Shown here piece after piece: positions 1 through 8,478 of a stretch of DNA of 16,914 nt. The stretch spans positions 1-16,914 of the forward strand of contig JALUSH010000028.1 of the NCBI GenBank assembly GCA_027016675.1, written 5' to 3'. Position numbers and translations under genes: made by a program. This stretch comes from Thermodesulfovibrio sp. Its GTDB lineage: Bacteria > Nitrospirota > Thermodesulfovibrionia > Thermodesulfovibrionales > JdFR-85. Each line of letters begins with the position of its first letter. Position 1 is the stretch's first letter. A model generated the notes under the pieces. That model was not told the DNA's origin, did not search any database, and was given only the letters and a program-made list of their open reading frames with translations.

Positions 1-73
1 TCATTTTTCTTCTTAGTTTTTTATGTTTATGCTTGTTGATCTTCTTCTTCCTCCACTTTTTAACGCTTCCCAC
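1..73 (-). CDS. AURKAIP1/COX24-type small basic ribosomal protein (3' end outside window)
   Basis: A very small gene reading from a GTG at 73-71 off the left edge; 24 codons are visible. The peptide starts MGSVKKWRKKKINKHKHKK and continues LRRKM, almost entirely Lys, Arg and His. The N-terminal Gly-Ser-Val, then basic run, then K-H-K-x-(K/R)-K-L-R/L-R pattern is that of the bacterial AURKAIP1/COX24-domain proteins (about 30-40 residues, homologous to mitochondrial ribosomal protein mS38). A perfect AGGAGGT lies 7 nt upstream of the GTG, which fixes the start and argues that it is translated. It follows the activase gene by 76 bp on the same strand, with its own strong ribosome binding site. 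No terminator is obvious in that gap. The C-terminus cannot be seen. Family assignment is from remembered motif similarity. Confidence 0.78.
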   Translation of the reverse strand, partial: MGSVKKWRKKKINKHKHKKLRRKM

Positions 74-149
74 TGAATCACCTCCTTTTATTTGATTTAT
101 GGATAAATAATCAGACTATTATTGAAATACCTGACATTATAACCTATTT

Positions 150-3100
150 CTACAATTTTCTGCACGCCTGTTCCATAAATGCCTCTAAGAGCAACTGTGT
201 TGTGGGGGATTCTGTACCATCATAGGGTATACTTATTGATGGTACATTGTATTTTTCGGTTACACCTCTCATTATAGCTGTAACAACAGTGCCTGGCATA
301 CAACCAAAGGGCATGGCATTGATTATACCCTTTGCACCCCTCTGTATCATGTCTATGGCTTTACCAATGCTAAGGATGGCCTCTCCCTCAAAGGATTCAT
401 GTATGTAGGGTGATGCCTTTTCAAGTATCTCCCTGACATCTGGTTCAGGAATTGTTTTCAGTAGATCCCGGAAATGATGCTCATACCTTTGGGAGAGCCG
501 TTTCTGATAAACCTTTTTCATTAAAAATTGCAATGCACCCCTGTAGTCCTTTTTACGGAATGCCTTTTTCAGGGACATATGGTTTATATAATAGATCCAC
601 TCATCAACAGGTGACAGCCATGCCTCACCACCCAGTGATTCAATCTTTCTGACGAGTTCTTCATTTGAAAAACGGTTAGACCTTACAAATATTTCACCCA
701 CAATACCTATAAGTGGTTTTTTCTCCTTTATTTTTGGTATTGCTCTGAAGTCCTCCTTCATCCTCTGAAGAATTGCCTCAAGGCTGCCATTTCTTCTTTC
801 AATGGCCTTTTCCAGTTCTTCAAGATACTGTTTATATATATATTCAGTCTGTCCCTTTTCCTTTTCATAGGGTCTTGTTTCATGAAGCAGTTTTAACAGA
901 AGGTCATAGGCCACAATACCCTGCCATGACCTCTTTACAAACTCAGAACCCACAATACCAAGGTCTCTGTATAAGGTCACATCCTGAACAGGTGAGAAGA
1001 TGGGGACATCTTTCAGCCCCATGCTGTCAAGAAGCATCCTCTGGAAGAGATTATACTGACCAAACCTGCATGGGCCTGTTCCTGAGGGCATAAAGAAGGC
1101 AGATTCCTCAGGTTTGAAATCAGAAGACAGCACCTTTTTCATCATATCACCTGTTGTTACAGCACAGGGATAACACTCCTTGCCAGAGACAAATCGTTTA
1201 CCCAAGGCAATGGCCTCTTCATCGGTCTCTGGCAATACATCTGACGGAATACCACAGTATCTGAAGGCTGCAGAGATTGCCCTTGCATGGTCACTCATGG
1301 GAGGCACATAAATAGTCCTTTTTCGTCCATTCTCACTGATAATTACTGTAGTCTTTTTGGGAATGAATGTCTCTACTGTCTTCCTTTTACCTGACCTTAG
1401 CTGTCCCTCTATGCTGTCAAGAAAGGCCTCACAACGTGTAATAGCTCCTGCATCAGCACTGTGCTCATCAATCTCTATGTGAAGATAGGGCCTGTCTCCA
1501 AGCTCCTTTTCAAAATACTTCTGTATAAAGGAATCAGGCCCACAGGAAAAGTTGCCAATGAAAATGGGATAAAGATGTTTGTTTGATTTTATTGCCCTGG
1601 CAGCGCTCAGGATCCTCTGGCCTGACCGCCAGTACATCTCAGGCCAGTCATCATAGATCTCCACAGAAGGGAGGAAGTCCATGGGAATCGCCAGCACATC
1701 AAGGGTTGAGAGCTTTTGTGGAATTTCAAGATTAACCCCTCTGTCAAAGGCATTATAGGCTCTACCCACGATGACAATAGTAGTTTTATTAATGTCTGAA
1801 AGAACCTCCTCTGCCTTCATTCTTAAAGTATCACAAAACTGTTTTTGTGCCTTTGATGCCTTTCTCAGTGCCCTTTTCAGTTCAGTAGCAGATATGCCAA
1901 AAGATGCAAAAATTCTTTTCAACTCTTTAAGTAGATATCCCTCTCCCTCCCTCAGATTCACCACAGGAGCAATTATATCTGCCTCTGGAAAGGCTACCCT
2001 TATCTGGTATGGAAAACTCTGCGTAAGTGGACAGGCATGTCCCTTCTCATACCTGTCCTCAGGTAAACTCAGATTTGTAAAGCTTGGAAGGAATATTCTC
2101 TTTATTCCATTTTGAAGTAAATATCTTATATGACCATAGCCCACCTTTATGGGAAAACATGTCTCTGCCAGGACTATCTCAACACCAAGGCTTATAATTC
2201 TCCTATTTGTCCTTGGAGAGGGCACCACCTCAAACCCTAATTCCCATAAAAGGGTGCTCCAGTAAGGCAGATAGTCATGGAAGAAGAAGACATAAGGCAG
2301 CCCGATCTTTCCGTATTTTGATTCACTACCTCTTTGCTGGAATATATCATTGTAATGTTCATGGCTCCTCCAGAGGGCTTCTTCACGGAACCTGAAAAGG
2401 TCAGGCAGATCTTTACCTTTACGTCTTATGTCATACTTCTCACATCTGCCACCGTAAAAGAGATAGTCTTCTTCACCCTCGATCTTCACCCTGTTGATTT
2501 CGCACATATTCTCACAGCCCTTACATTCAAAGGAACTCTGGTGATAGGGTCTTGTAGCAAGATCAAACCCTTTGAAAGTGGTCTTTCTCTGAGGGTTCTC
2601 ATTCATGTAATCCCTTACAATAAGAGCCATTCCAATGGCACCTGTTACATCATGATGTGGAGGGACAGTGATGGTCTTATTCAGGTATTTCTCAAAGGCT
2701 GCTACAACAGCCTTATTGAATGCTGTACCGCCCTGGAAGAATATCCTCTCCCCGATCCTCCTTCCTGCCACAACCCTGTTTATATAGTTTTCCACAATTG
2801 AATAGGCAAGCCCTGCAAGGAGGTCGTTTTTCCTGGCACCCCTCTGAAGTTGACTCATCAGGGAGTTCTCCATGAAGACAGTGCAGCGTTCTCCAAGCCT
2901 GCAGGGTGCTGTGGAAGAGAAAGCACATTCTGCAAATTCTCCTTTAATGGATATCTGAAGCTTTTCTGCCTGCTCCTCGAGGAAGCTACCTGTGCCTGCA
3001 GCACAGGCCTTGTTCATCTCGAAATCCACTATTACTCCATCTTTCAGGGATATGTATTTGGAGTCCTGCCCGCCGATTTCAAATATTGTATCAACACTGG

Positions 3101-4325
3101 AATCTATATAGGCTGCTGCAGTGGCCTGTGCAGTGATCTCGTTTTTTACAATATCAGCACCCACAAAATCAGCTATCATGTATCTTCCAGAACCTGTGGT
3201 ACCCACACCACAGACCCCAACACCATCGCCCACCTCATCACCAATCTCTTTCAATCCTCTTCGTACTGCCTCAATGGGTCTTCCTGCTGTCATTAGATAA
3301 CGTTTGGAAAGAAGCCTGCCCTCACTATCAATAAGCGCAAGGTTCGTACTTATCGAACCAATATCAATACCCAGATATGCCCTTACCTTACCTGTTATGG
3401 AACTTATGGCTGGAGCCCTCCCGGTGTCTTTGAAGGGGATTATATGCCTTTCAACAAAAGAGTCTCCCTCCTCTATAAGGGGAGGATGTGACTTCACAGT
3501 ATGTTTTAATCCTGATATAGCACGTCTCAGGATATCAAGATTTAGAGGCATCAACAGCCCATCCTCTTTTGCCTTAAGGGCAACACCGATAGCAGGCATC
3601 ATGGCTGTATGCTCAGGTATTATAAGATTTTCAAGATCAAAGACTTCCCTGAAGGCCCTGACAACTCCCTTATTCAGTGCCACACCACCCATAAATGCCA
3701 CCTCCAGAGGCAGTTTTCTACCCTTTACTATAGAACCCTTGAAGTTCCTTGCTACTGCAAAACATAGCCCTGCAACAATATCCTCTACAGGAGTGGCAAT
3801 CTGCTGCAGATGAATCATATCTGACTTTGCAAAGACACTACATCTGCCAGCTATTCGTGGTGGTTTCTTGCTTTTCAATGCAATATCACTGAATTCCTCT
3901 ATGGTGAGCAATAGCCGATCAGCCTGCTGATCAAGGAAGGAACCTGTACCAGCAGCACATACTGAATTCAGAGAGAAATCCTTTATGGAATTTCCATCAA
4001 GTAGTATTAACTTGGAGTCCTCACCTCCCATCTCCATTATTGTTCTTACAGAGGGATATAGTCTGGAAACAGAGGTTGAAAGTGCAATCAACTCGTTTAT
4101 ATGGTTAAGACCTATGGAGGCTGCAATCAATTTGCCTGTAGCACCAGTGATTGCAGCAGTGGCAGGAGTAATATCCTCCCTTATTATCTCAAGCATGTCA
4201 AGGAGTGTCTCAAAAGGATGACCATGATGGCGTTTATAGTGGACATTTATGATGTTTCCTTCTTCACTTAAGATGGCCACCTTTATGCTTACTGAACCAC
4301 TATCTATACCAAGGATATAAGCCAT
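150..4325 (-). CDS. Fused acyl-CoA dehydratase activase (two BcrA/BcrD ATPase modules + DUF2229/HgdB-like half)
   Basis: A 1391-residue protein. Numbering is from the ATG at 4325: an in-frame TTG at 4337 gives 4 more residues, but GGAGGT at 4335-4330 sits 4 nt before the ATG and inside the longer frame, so ATG is preferred. Residues about 3-260 and 317-575 are two ASKHA-type ATPase modules of the BadF/BadG/BcrA/BcrD family (GIDSGS and GIDIGS phosphate loops; GGEDSK and GGQDSK). Each carries CAAGTGSF plus a downstream G-x-R-C or G-E-R-C motif (Cys123/Cys162 and Cys441/Cys481). In HgdC-type activases the matching cysteines of two subunits hold one bridging [4Fe-4S] cluster, so here one chain could hold it alone. 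A cysteine cluster (601, 604, 608, 628) follows, then DUF2229 and a region like the double-cubane-cluster dehydratase family (FSCGPDSF, GKECYPCAVTTGD, PFGCMPGT). Expected chemistry: ATP-driven low-potential electron transfer. No separate dehydratase subunits, CoA transferase or CoA ligase lie nearby, so the substrate is unknown. Confidence 0.9.
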   Translation of the reverse strand: MAYILGIDSGSVSIKVAILSEEGNIINVHYKRHHGHPFETLLDMLEIIREDITPATAAITGATGKLIAASIGLNHINELIALSTSVSRLYPSVRTIMEMGGEDSKLILLDGNSIKDFSLNSVCAAGTGSFLDQQADRLLLTIEEFSDIALKSKKPPRIAGRCSVFAKSDMIHLQQIATPVEDIVAGLCFAVARNFKGSIVKGRKLPLEVAFMGGVALNKGVVRAFREVFDLENLIIPEHTAMMPAIGVALKAKEDGLLMPLNLDILRRAISGLKHTVKSHPPLIEEGDSFVERHIIPFKDTGRAPAISSITGKVRAYLGIDIGSISTNLALIDSEGRLLSKRYLMTAGRPIEAVRRGLKEIGDEVGDGVGVCGVGTTGSGRYMIADFVGADIVKNEITAQATAAAYIDSSVDTIFEIGGQDSKYISLKDGVIVDFEMNKACAAGTGSFLEEQAEKLQISIKGEFAECAFSSTAPCRLGERCTVFMENSLMSQLQRGARKNDLLAGLAYSIVENYINRVVAGRRIGERIFFQGGTAFNKAVVAAFEKYLNKTITVPPHHDVTGAIGMALIVRDYMNENPQRKTTFKGFDLATRPYHQSSFECKGCENMCEINRVKIEGEEDYLFYGGRCEKYDIRRKGKDLPDLFRFREEALWRSHEHYNDIFQQRGSESKYGKIGLPYVFFFHDYLPYWSTLLWELGFEVVPSPRTNRRIISLGVEIVLAETCFPIKVGYGHIRYLLQNGIKRIFLPSFTNLSLPEDRYEKGHACPLTQSFPYQIRVAFPEADIIAPVVNLREGEGYLLKELKRIFASFGISATELKRALRKASKAQKQFCDTLRMKAEEVLSDINKTTIVIVGRAYNAFDRGVNLEIPQKLSTLDVLAIPMDFLPSVEIYDDWPEMYWRSGQRILSAARAIKSNKHLYPIFIGNFSCGPDSFIQKYFEKELGDRPYLHIEIDEHSADAGAITRCEAFLDSIEGQLRSGKRKTVETFIPKKTTVIISENGRKRTIYVPPMSDHARAISAAFRYCGIPSDVLPETDEEAIALGKRFVSGKECYPCAVTTGDMMKKVLSSDFKPEESAFFMPSGTGPCRFGQYNLFQRMLLDSMGLKDVPIFSPVQDVTLYRDLGIVGSEFVKRSWQGIVAYDLLLKLLHETRPYEKEKGQTEYIYKQYLEELEKAIERRNGSLEAILQRMKEDFRAIPKIKEKKPLIGIVGEIFVRSNRFSNEELVRKIESLGGEAWLSPVDEWIYYINHMSLKKAFRKKDYRGALQFLMKKVYQKRLSQRYEHHFRDLLKTIPEPDVREILEKASPYIHESFEGEAILSIGKAIDMIQRGAKGIINAMPFGCMPGTVVTAIMRGVTEKYNVPSISIPYDGTESPTTQLLLEAFMEQACRKL

Positions 4326-4329
4326 GGAC

Positions 4330-4335
4330 ACCTCC
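4330..4335 (-). promoter_or_regulatory. Ribosome binding site deciding the activase start
   Basis: GGAGGT on the minus strand, 4 nt upstream of the ATG at 4325. It overlaps the upstream in-frame TTG (4337-4335), which therefore cannot use it. This is the reason for choosing the shorter 1391-residue form. Confidence 0.7.
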
Positions 4336-4397
4336 AACCAACCCTGATAGAGTTTTCTTTATCACATATCAGTGTACATATATATTATATTTTATCA

Positions 4398-5561
4398 TTA
4401 TATCACCTGAATAAATGCACATTTTAGATATCTTGTCTCTGGCATTGTTGCAAGAACAGGATGATCCCTGCCCTGCGATCTCAATTCAATAATCCTCAGG
4501 TATCTATGGTTCACCTTTGCTGCATACTGGATGATGTCCAGGAAGGCCTCCTGTGAAAGATGGTGTGAGCATGATGATGTAGCCAGCAGGCCCCCTTTCC
4601 TGAGCAGGGCCACTGCATTTGCGTTTATTGCCTTATAGCCACTTATAGCTCTCTTGAGAGCAGCCCTGGATTTTACAAAGGCCGGCGGATCAAGGACAAT
4701 GAAATCATATTGATTCCTTGAACTCCTTTCAGCATCAAGAAAATCAAACACATCAGCACATAAACACTTTACTCTATCTGACAGATTATTCATGGCTGCG
4801 TTTCTGTTTATCATCTCCACAGCCCTTGAAGAGGAATCCACGGCAATAACATCTCCTCCTCTTTTTGCAATATGCAATGCCCATGCACCAGAATAGGAAA
4901 AAACGTCGAGTCCCCTGCCTCCCTTTATAAGAGAGGAAAAGGCAATCCTGTTCTCACGCTGGTCAAGGAAAAAGCCTGTTTTCTGCCCTTCCAATATATC
5001 TACCTGTATTCTCACATCTCCTTCCTTTATTACAGGATATTCCCTGATCTCTCCCCTTGCTATATATTTTTCTTCCGAAAGTCCTTCAAGTGATCTGAAG
5101 GAGGTATCATTTCTCATCACAATAGCAGAGGGCTCTAACATTTCCTGTAGCACATCCAGTATCATTTCTTTCAGTCTTTCTGCACCTGCAGTGAGCAGTT
5201 GTACTACAAGTATGTCATTATATTTGTCAATTATAACACCTGGTAAAAGATCAGCCTCTCCAAAAACAAGCCTGCAACTGCTGATGTCACATAGAACTAG
5301 CTTCCTGTAATTAATGGCATCTGAGATTCTCTCCTTTAAGAATCTCCTGTTAATATCAACCTTCTTCCTGGAAAGTACCCTGAGAGTTATAAGACTGTGG
5401 GGATTTATATATCCTGTACCAAGAAAAACACCCCGTCTGTCAATAATCCTTACAATCTCTCCTGGCTCATACCTGGAAAGCCTTGAAGCTACTTCATTTG
5501 AAAATACCCAGAGGTGTCCTGACAGGAGACGCTTTGTTTTCTTTAATCTAACATCTTTCAT
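4398..5561 (-). CDS. rlmI: RlmI-family class I SAM-dependent 23S rRNA (cytosine-C5) methyltransferase
   Basis: 387 residues, close to the 396 of E. coli RlmI, which makes m5C1962 in 23S rRNA. An N-terminal PUA domain (about 1-75; GHLWVFSNEV at 15-24) is followed by a linker domain and a Rossmann methyltransferase domain. Family signatures are visible in order: GQKTGFFLDQREN (192-204), SAM-binding motif I around DVFSYSGAWALHIAK (219-233), motif IV DPPAF (291-295) and the S-S-C-S motif with Cys331, the expected catalytic cysteine. The C-terminal D-H-P-V-L-A-T-x-P-E pattern also matches RlmI. It lies 46 bp downstream of bioD on the same strand and 72 bp upstream of the activase start. There is no strong Shine-Dalgarno before the ATG. 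Target-site identity is inferred from the family; a related methyltransferase of the same architecture acting on another rRNA position cannot be excluded. Confidence 0.85.
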   Translation of the reverse strand: MKDVRLKKTKRLLSGHLWVFSNEVASRLSRYEPGEIVRIIDRRGVFLGTGYINPHSLITLRVLSRKKVDINRRFLKERISDAINYRKLVLCDISSCRLVFGEADLLPGVIIDKYNDILVVQLLTAGAERLKEMILDVLQEMLEPSAIVMRNDTSFRSLEGLSEEKYIARGEIREYPVIKEGDVRIQVDILEGQKTGFFLDQRENRIAFSSLIKGGRGLDVFSYSGAWALHIAKRGGDVIAVDSSSRAVEMINRNAAMNNLSDRVKCLCADVFDFLDAERSSRNQYDFIVLDPPAFVKSRAALKRAISGYKAINANAVALLRKGGLLATSSCSHHLSQEAFLDIIQYAAKVNHRYLRIIELRSQGRDHPVLATMPETRYLKCAFIQVI

Positions 5562-5607
5562 CGGATCTTGTGCTCAATGCTACTATCAAATGATGCAAGA
5601 TAATCTT

Positions 5608-6300
5608 CTAAAGGATATATTCAATCAGGATGTTATTCAATCCTTCTTTCTCTATGTTTTCCCTTGTAAAATTATCTATAAAGGGAAACACTCCAGCTAC
5701 AGGCACGTCTATCAGTCTCTTGATAACAGAGATATTACTATCAACTGATACATCATCGCTCTGTCTGATGTGATTAAAAATAAGGCCCTCTATATCCAGT
5801 CCCTTGGTGCGTGCTGCATCCACTGTAAGGAATGTATGGTTTATAGTACCCAGTTTATTTACAGATACAACAATCAGGGGAATCCCCATGTAACTGACCA
5901 GATCTGCAACAAAGAGGTCTTCTCGAATGGGTACCATTAAACCACCGACCCCCTCAACAATCACAAAATCAAATTTCCTTGTAAGACCTTTATAAACCTC
6001 GAGTATCCTTTCAGGACTGATATATACTCCCTCAATCTCTGATGCCACAAGGGGAGCCACAGGGGTTTCAAACCTGTAGGGGGTTATTTCATTTATAGAT
6101 ATATCCAGATCAGCCATGTATTTCAAAAACTCTCCATCAGAAGGTATCAAAACATCACCTTTCCTTGCACAGCCTGTCTCCACGGGTTTCATTACCCCTA
6201 CCTTAAGCCCCTTTCTTTTCAGAGCCCTTACAATTGCACCGGCAATCACTGTCTTGCCTACACCTGTGTCTGTGCCTGTTATGAATATCCCTCTACCCAT
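5608..6300 (-). CDS. bioD: Dethiobiotin synthetase BioD
   Basis: 230 residues, normal for BioD. It performs the ATP-dependent carboxylation and ring closure of 7,8-diaminononanoate to dethiobiotin in the cytoplasm, the penultimate biotin step. The N-terminal P-loop is GTDTGVGKT (9-17), exact for this family. The M-K-P-V-E-T-G motif (Lys38) and E-G-V-G-G-L (116-121), which contact substrate and metal, are present. It lies 110 bp downstream of the FabG-like gene and shares its strand with bioF, so one biotin transcript is likely. The ATG at 6300 has only a weak purine stretch upstream. The next gene downstream is an rRNA methyltransferase with no link to biotin. Confidence 0.94.
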   Translation of the reverse strand: MGRGIFITGTDTGVGKTVIAGAIVRALKRKGLKVGVMKPVETGCARKGDVLIPSDGEFLKYMADLDISINEITPYRFETPVAPLVASEIEGVYISPERILEVYKGLTRKFDFVIVEGVGGLMVPIREDLFVADLVSYMGIPLIVVSVNKLGTINHTFLTVDAARTKGLDIEGLIFNHIRQSDDVSVDSNISVIKRLIDVPVAGVFPFIDNFTRENIEKEGLNNILIEYIL

Positions 6301-6306
6301 GGATAT

Positions 6307-6393
6307 TTAATCCAGATCCCTTTGTAAGTATGAGATAGCCTTACTGAAAGCAGTAGTATGAACTTTATCACTGGATTTGAGTTTAAATTTCAT
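6307..6393 (-). CDS. Possible 28-codon ORF between the reductase gene and bioD
   Basis: An ATG at 6393 opens a 28-residue frame ending in TAA at 6309-6307, seven bases before the bioD start. The peptide begins MKFKLKSSDKVHTTAF and ends YLQRDLD. A loose purine-rich stretch (GGGATAGTGGA) ends directly at the ATG, which is too close for a good ribosome binding site. I recognise no family. It could be a translational coupler for bioD, a degraded end of a lost gene, or chance. Confidence 0.18.
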   Translation of the reverse strand: MKFKLKSSDKVHTTAFSKAISYLQRDLD

Positions 6394-6410
6394 TCCACTA
6401 TCCCTGACCA

Positions 6411-7130
6411 TCAATAATTAAACCCCACCCTGCTTTCACATGTAAAGACCTGACCTGTAATAGATCTACTTTTTAATATAAAATATATCAACTCAACAAC
6501 GTCATCAGGTGATGAAAGGTTACGTCTTGCACTCATATCTACTGCCCTTTTCATTGCCTCTGCTGCCTTCAATCCCATTCCAAGTGGCAGATACCCCGGT
6601 ACAAGGACATTTATCTTTATATTATACACGGACAACTCCTTTGAAAGGGAAAGGGTAAGCCCTATAAGTCCTGCCTTAGATGCACTATAGGCAGCCTGCC
6701 CTTCACTACCCCTTATACCTGAATAGGATGAGATATTAATAATATCGCCACCACCATATTTAATCATTTGAGGGAGAAAGGATTTAATAACATTGAAGGT
6801 ACCTTTCAGGTTGGTATTTATCACCCTGTCCCATTCATCCTCGGTATATTTTATCAGGAGTTTATCTATGGTGATTGAGGCATTATTAATAATCATATCA
6901 ACAGGACCAACCTTCTGCGATACCTCTTCTGACATGGATAGGACGGATTCGTAATCAGATATATCACCTTTAATGATGCAGGCAACATGTTTTAATTCAT
7001 CTTCCAATTTATGTGCAATCTCTTCATTTTTATTGTAATGTATAATTGTGCGCACCCCTTTTGAATCAAGAAACCTCACAATATGCTGTCCCAGTCCTCC
7101 TGTGGCACCTGTAACTAAAGCAGTCCGCAA
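6411..7130 (-). CDS. FabG-like short-chain dehydrogenase/reductase of the biotin cluster
   Basis: 239 residues, a classical SDR of 3-oxoacyl-ACP reductase type. The N-terminal nucleotide-binding T-G-A-T-G-G-L-G motif, the structural NNAS motif near residue 87, and the catalytic Ser plus Y-S-A-S-K (Tyr-x3-Lys) are all present, followed by V-P-G-Y. The C-terminus ends TGQVFTCESRVGFNY, where ordinary FabG has TGQ-x-x-x-V-D-G-G. It starts with TTG at 7130, preceded by AAAGGAG 7 nt upstream, inside the last codons of bioF (16-bp overlap), which shows translational coupling. Its place between bioF and bioD suggests reduction of a 3-oxo intermediate in pimeloyl-ACP supply, as proposed for FAS-like genes embedded in biotin operons of sulfate reducers. 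That role is inference; ordinary fatty-acid FabG activity is the alternative. Confidence 0.85.
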   Translation of the reverse strand: MRTALVTGATGGLGQHIVRFLDSKGVRTIIHYNKNEEIAHKLEDELKHVACIIKGDISDYESVLSMSEEVSQKVGPVDMIINNASITIDKLLIKYTEDEWDRVINTNLKGTFNVIKSFLPQMIKYGGGDIINISSYSGIRGSEGQAAYSASKAGLIGLTLSLSKELSVYNIKINVLVPGYLPLGMGLKAAEAMKRAVDMSARRNLSSPDDVVELIYFILKSRSITGQVFTCESRVGFNY

Positions 7131-8293
7131 TCCCTTGCTCCTTTCAATGCTGAAATGAGTCCTCTTATGTCCTCATCTTCATGAACTGCAGTTACAGTGA
7201 GTCTTACCCTTGGTATTTTAACGGTGGGCACCCTTACAGGTGGTGCATAAAAACCTTTTTCAAAGAGGAAATCAGAAAGTTTAATGGCACCTTCATTGTC
7301 TGGTACAATCACAGGGATTATGGGAGTCTCTGAAGCGCCAGTATCAATCCCCAGTTCATTCAGGCCTGACACAAGATGCTCCCTGTTCTGCCACAGTTTT
7401 TTAATTCTTTCTCTGTCGCGCTGTATCATCCTTATTGCCTCAATGGACACCGCTATATCATGGGCTGGCAGTGCTGTGGAATATATAAGCGAACGAGTCC
7501 TGTTTATCAGGAAATCTACTATCTCTGCTTTGCCTGTCACAAAGGCACCAACTGAGCCCAGGGACTTTGAAAGTGTACCCATCTGGATTATGAATGGTTC
7601 AGGGTTTATATTGTAATGATGAAGCACCCCTCTGCCCTCTCCAAGCACACCTGTGGAATGTGCCTCGTCCAGATAGAGAAGGCAGTCAAACTCCTCTGCA
7701 AGTTTCACAATATCTCTGATGGGTGCTATATCACCGTCCATACTGAAGACAGAATCAGTAATTATGATCCTCTTTTTATCCAGATTGTCTTTTACCAACT
7801 CCCTGAGATGTCCTGTGTCTGCATGTCTGTAGACAATGACTTCTCCGCGGCTCAGACGGCAACCATCTATTATGCTTGCATGGTTCAGTTCGTCACTGAA
7901 TATTACTGTATCTTTATCACAAAGGGCAGCAATGGCCCCTGTGTTTGCAGCATAGCCCGAGTTGAAGAGGATGGTCTTCTCTGTTCCCTTGAATTCGGAT
8001 ATAATCGCCTCCAATTCCCTGTGTAGCTCTGTACCTCCGGAGAGAAGCCTTGATGCGCCAGCACCAACTCCATGGGTCTTTATTGTGCTTATGGCTCTGT
8101 CTATCAGTGTCCTGTTGTTACAAAGGCCAAGGTAATCATTGGAAGAGAAATTGACAACCTCCACCCCTCTGACCTTTATAATCCTGCCCTGGGGGCCCTC
8201 CCGATCAATTATCCTCCTGTAAAGTCCCAGACCCTGCAACTCTCGGAGATACCCCTGAAAATCCCATCTGTCCAGCATTATAGATGATAACAT
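7115..8293 (-). CDS. bioF: 8-amino-7-oxononanoate synthase BioF
   Basis: 392 residues, typical of BioF. A PLP enzyme of the alpha-oxoamine synthase family: condenses pimeloyl-ACP (or -CoA) with L-alanine, releasing CO2, the first dedicated biotin-ring step. Visible landmarks: G-A-G-A-S-R-L-L-S-G-G (77-87), DELNHASIIDG (134-144, His138 stacking on PLP), D-E-A-H-S-T-G (209-215) and TLSKSLG with the Schiff-base Lys243. 2-amino-3-ketobutyrate CoA ligase is the main look-alike; the bioD linkage favours BioF. The ATG at 8293 has no good Shine-Dalgarno, and an in-frame ATG five codons later (8278) is equally possible. It is first in the minus-strand run and divergent from the vWA gene; no recognisable BirA operator was seen upstream. 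Confidence 0.92.
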   Translation of the reverse strand: MLSSIMLDRWDFQGYLRELQGLGLYRRIIDREGPQGRIIKVRGVEVVNFSSNDYLGLCNNRTLIDRAISTIKTHGVGAGASRLLSGGTELHRELEAIISEFKGTEKTILFNSGYAANTGAIAALCDKDTVIFSDELNHASIIDGCRLSRGEVIVYRHADTGHLRELVKDNLDKKRIIITDSVFSMDGDIAPIRDIVKLAEEFDCLLYLDEAHSTGVLGEGRGVLHHYNINPEPFIIQMGTLSKSLGSVGAFVTGKAEIVDFLINRTRSLIYSTALPAHDIAVSIEAIRMIQRDRERIKKLWQNREHLVSGLNELGIDTGASETPIIPVIVPDNEGAIKLSDFLFEKGFYAPPVRVPTVKIPRVRLTVTAVHEDEDIRGLISALKGARDCGLL

Positions 8294-8319
8294 CTAACAG
8301 GGTCTTTAGTGAAGTGGGG

Positions 8320-8413
8320 CCGATCGGGATGAGTGCATGCCTGACCTGGCGACAAACCCTCTTTTTCTCTTTCCCCGGCCGCAGATTAAACCCTCAGGGA
8401 CATGCTCGATCGG
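8320..8413. repeat. Imperfect long inverted repeat (stem-loop candidate)
   Basis: Left arm: CCGATCG (8320-8326), 8-nt bulge, then GCATGCCTGA (8335-8344). Right arm: TCAGG (8394-8398), 2-nt bulge, CATGC (8401-8405), 1 nt, CGATCGG (8407-8413). This makes 7+5+5 base pairs around a 49-nt apical region that includes a pyrimidine tract. CGATCGGG occurs directly repeated at 8321 and 8407. It could be a leader RNA in either direction or a relic of a mobile element end. Confidence 0.45.
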
Positions 8414-8447
8414 GGGAATCTATTACCCTTTCCATCTTTACCCCGGC

Positions 8448-8478
8448 TTGACTGTGTAATCCACTTTATTCGTATAAA
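8448..8478 (+). promoter_or_regulatory. Possible sigma-70 promoter for the vWA operon
   Basis: TTGACT (8448-8453) and TATAAA (8473-8478) are separated by 19 bp, longer than the ideal 17. The distance to the vWA start would leave a leader of about 105 nt. Seen by eye only. Confidence 0.35.

Noticed and set aside
90..125. AATAAT/ATTATT hairpin in the gap after the activase gene, considered as a terminator.
   Set aside because: Only 6 A-T pairs and no T-tract in either direction.
3304..3813. A long plus-strand open frame inside the activase gene, with several others at 2334-2801 and 2850-3296.
   Set aside because: They are antisense to a clearly conserved coding region, show no family features and have unnatural composition.
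8335..8352. On the minus strand, GCCAGGTCAGG recalls the conserved core of bacterial SRP RNA.
   Set aside because: The GGAA tetraloop and the AGCAGCC strand that must follow are absent, so it is not a 4.5S RNA.
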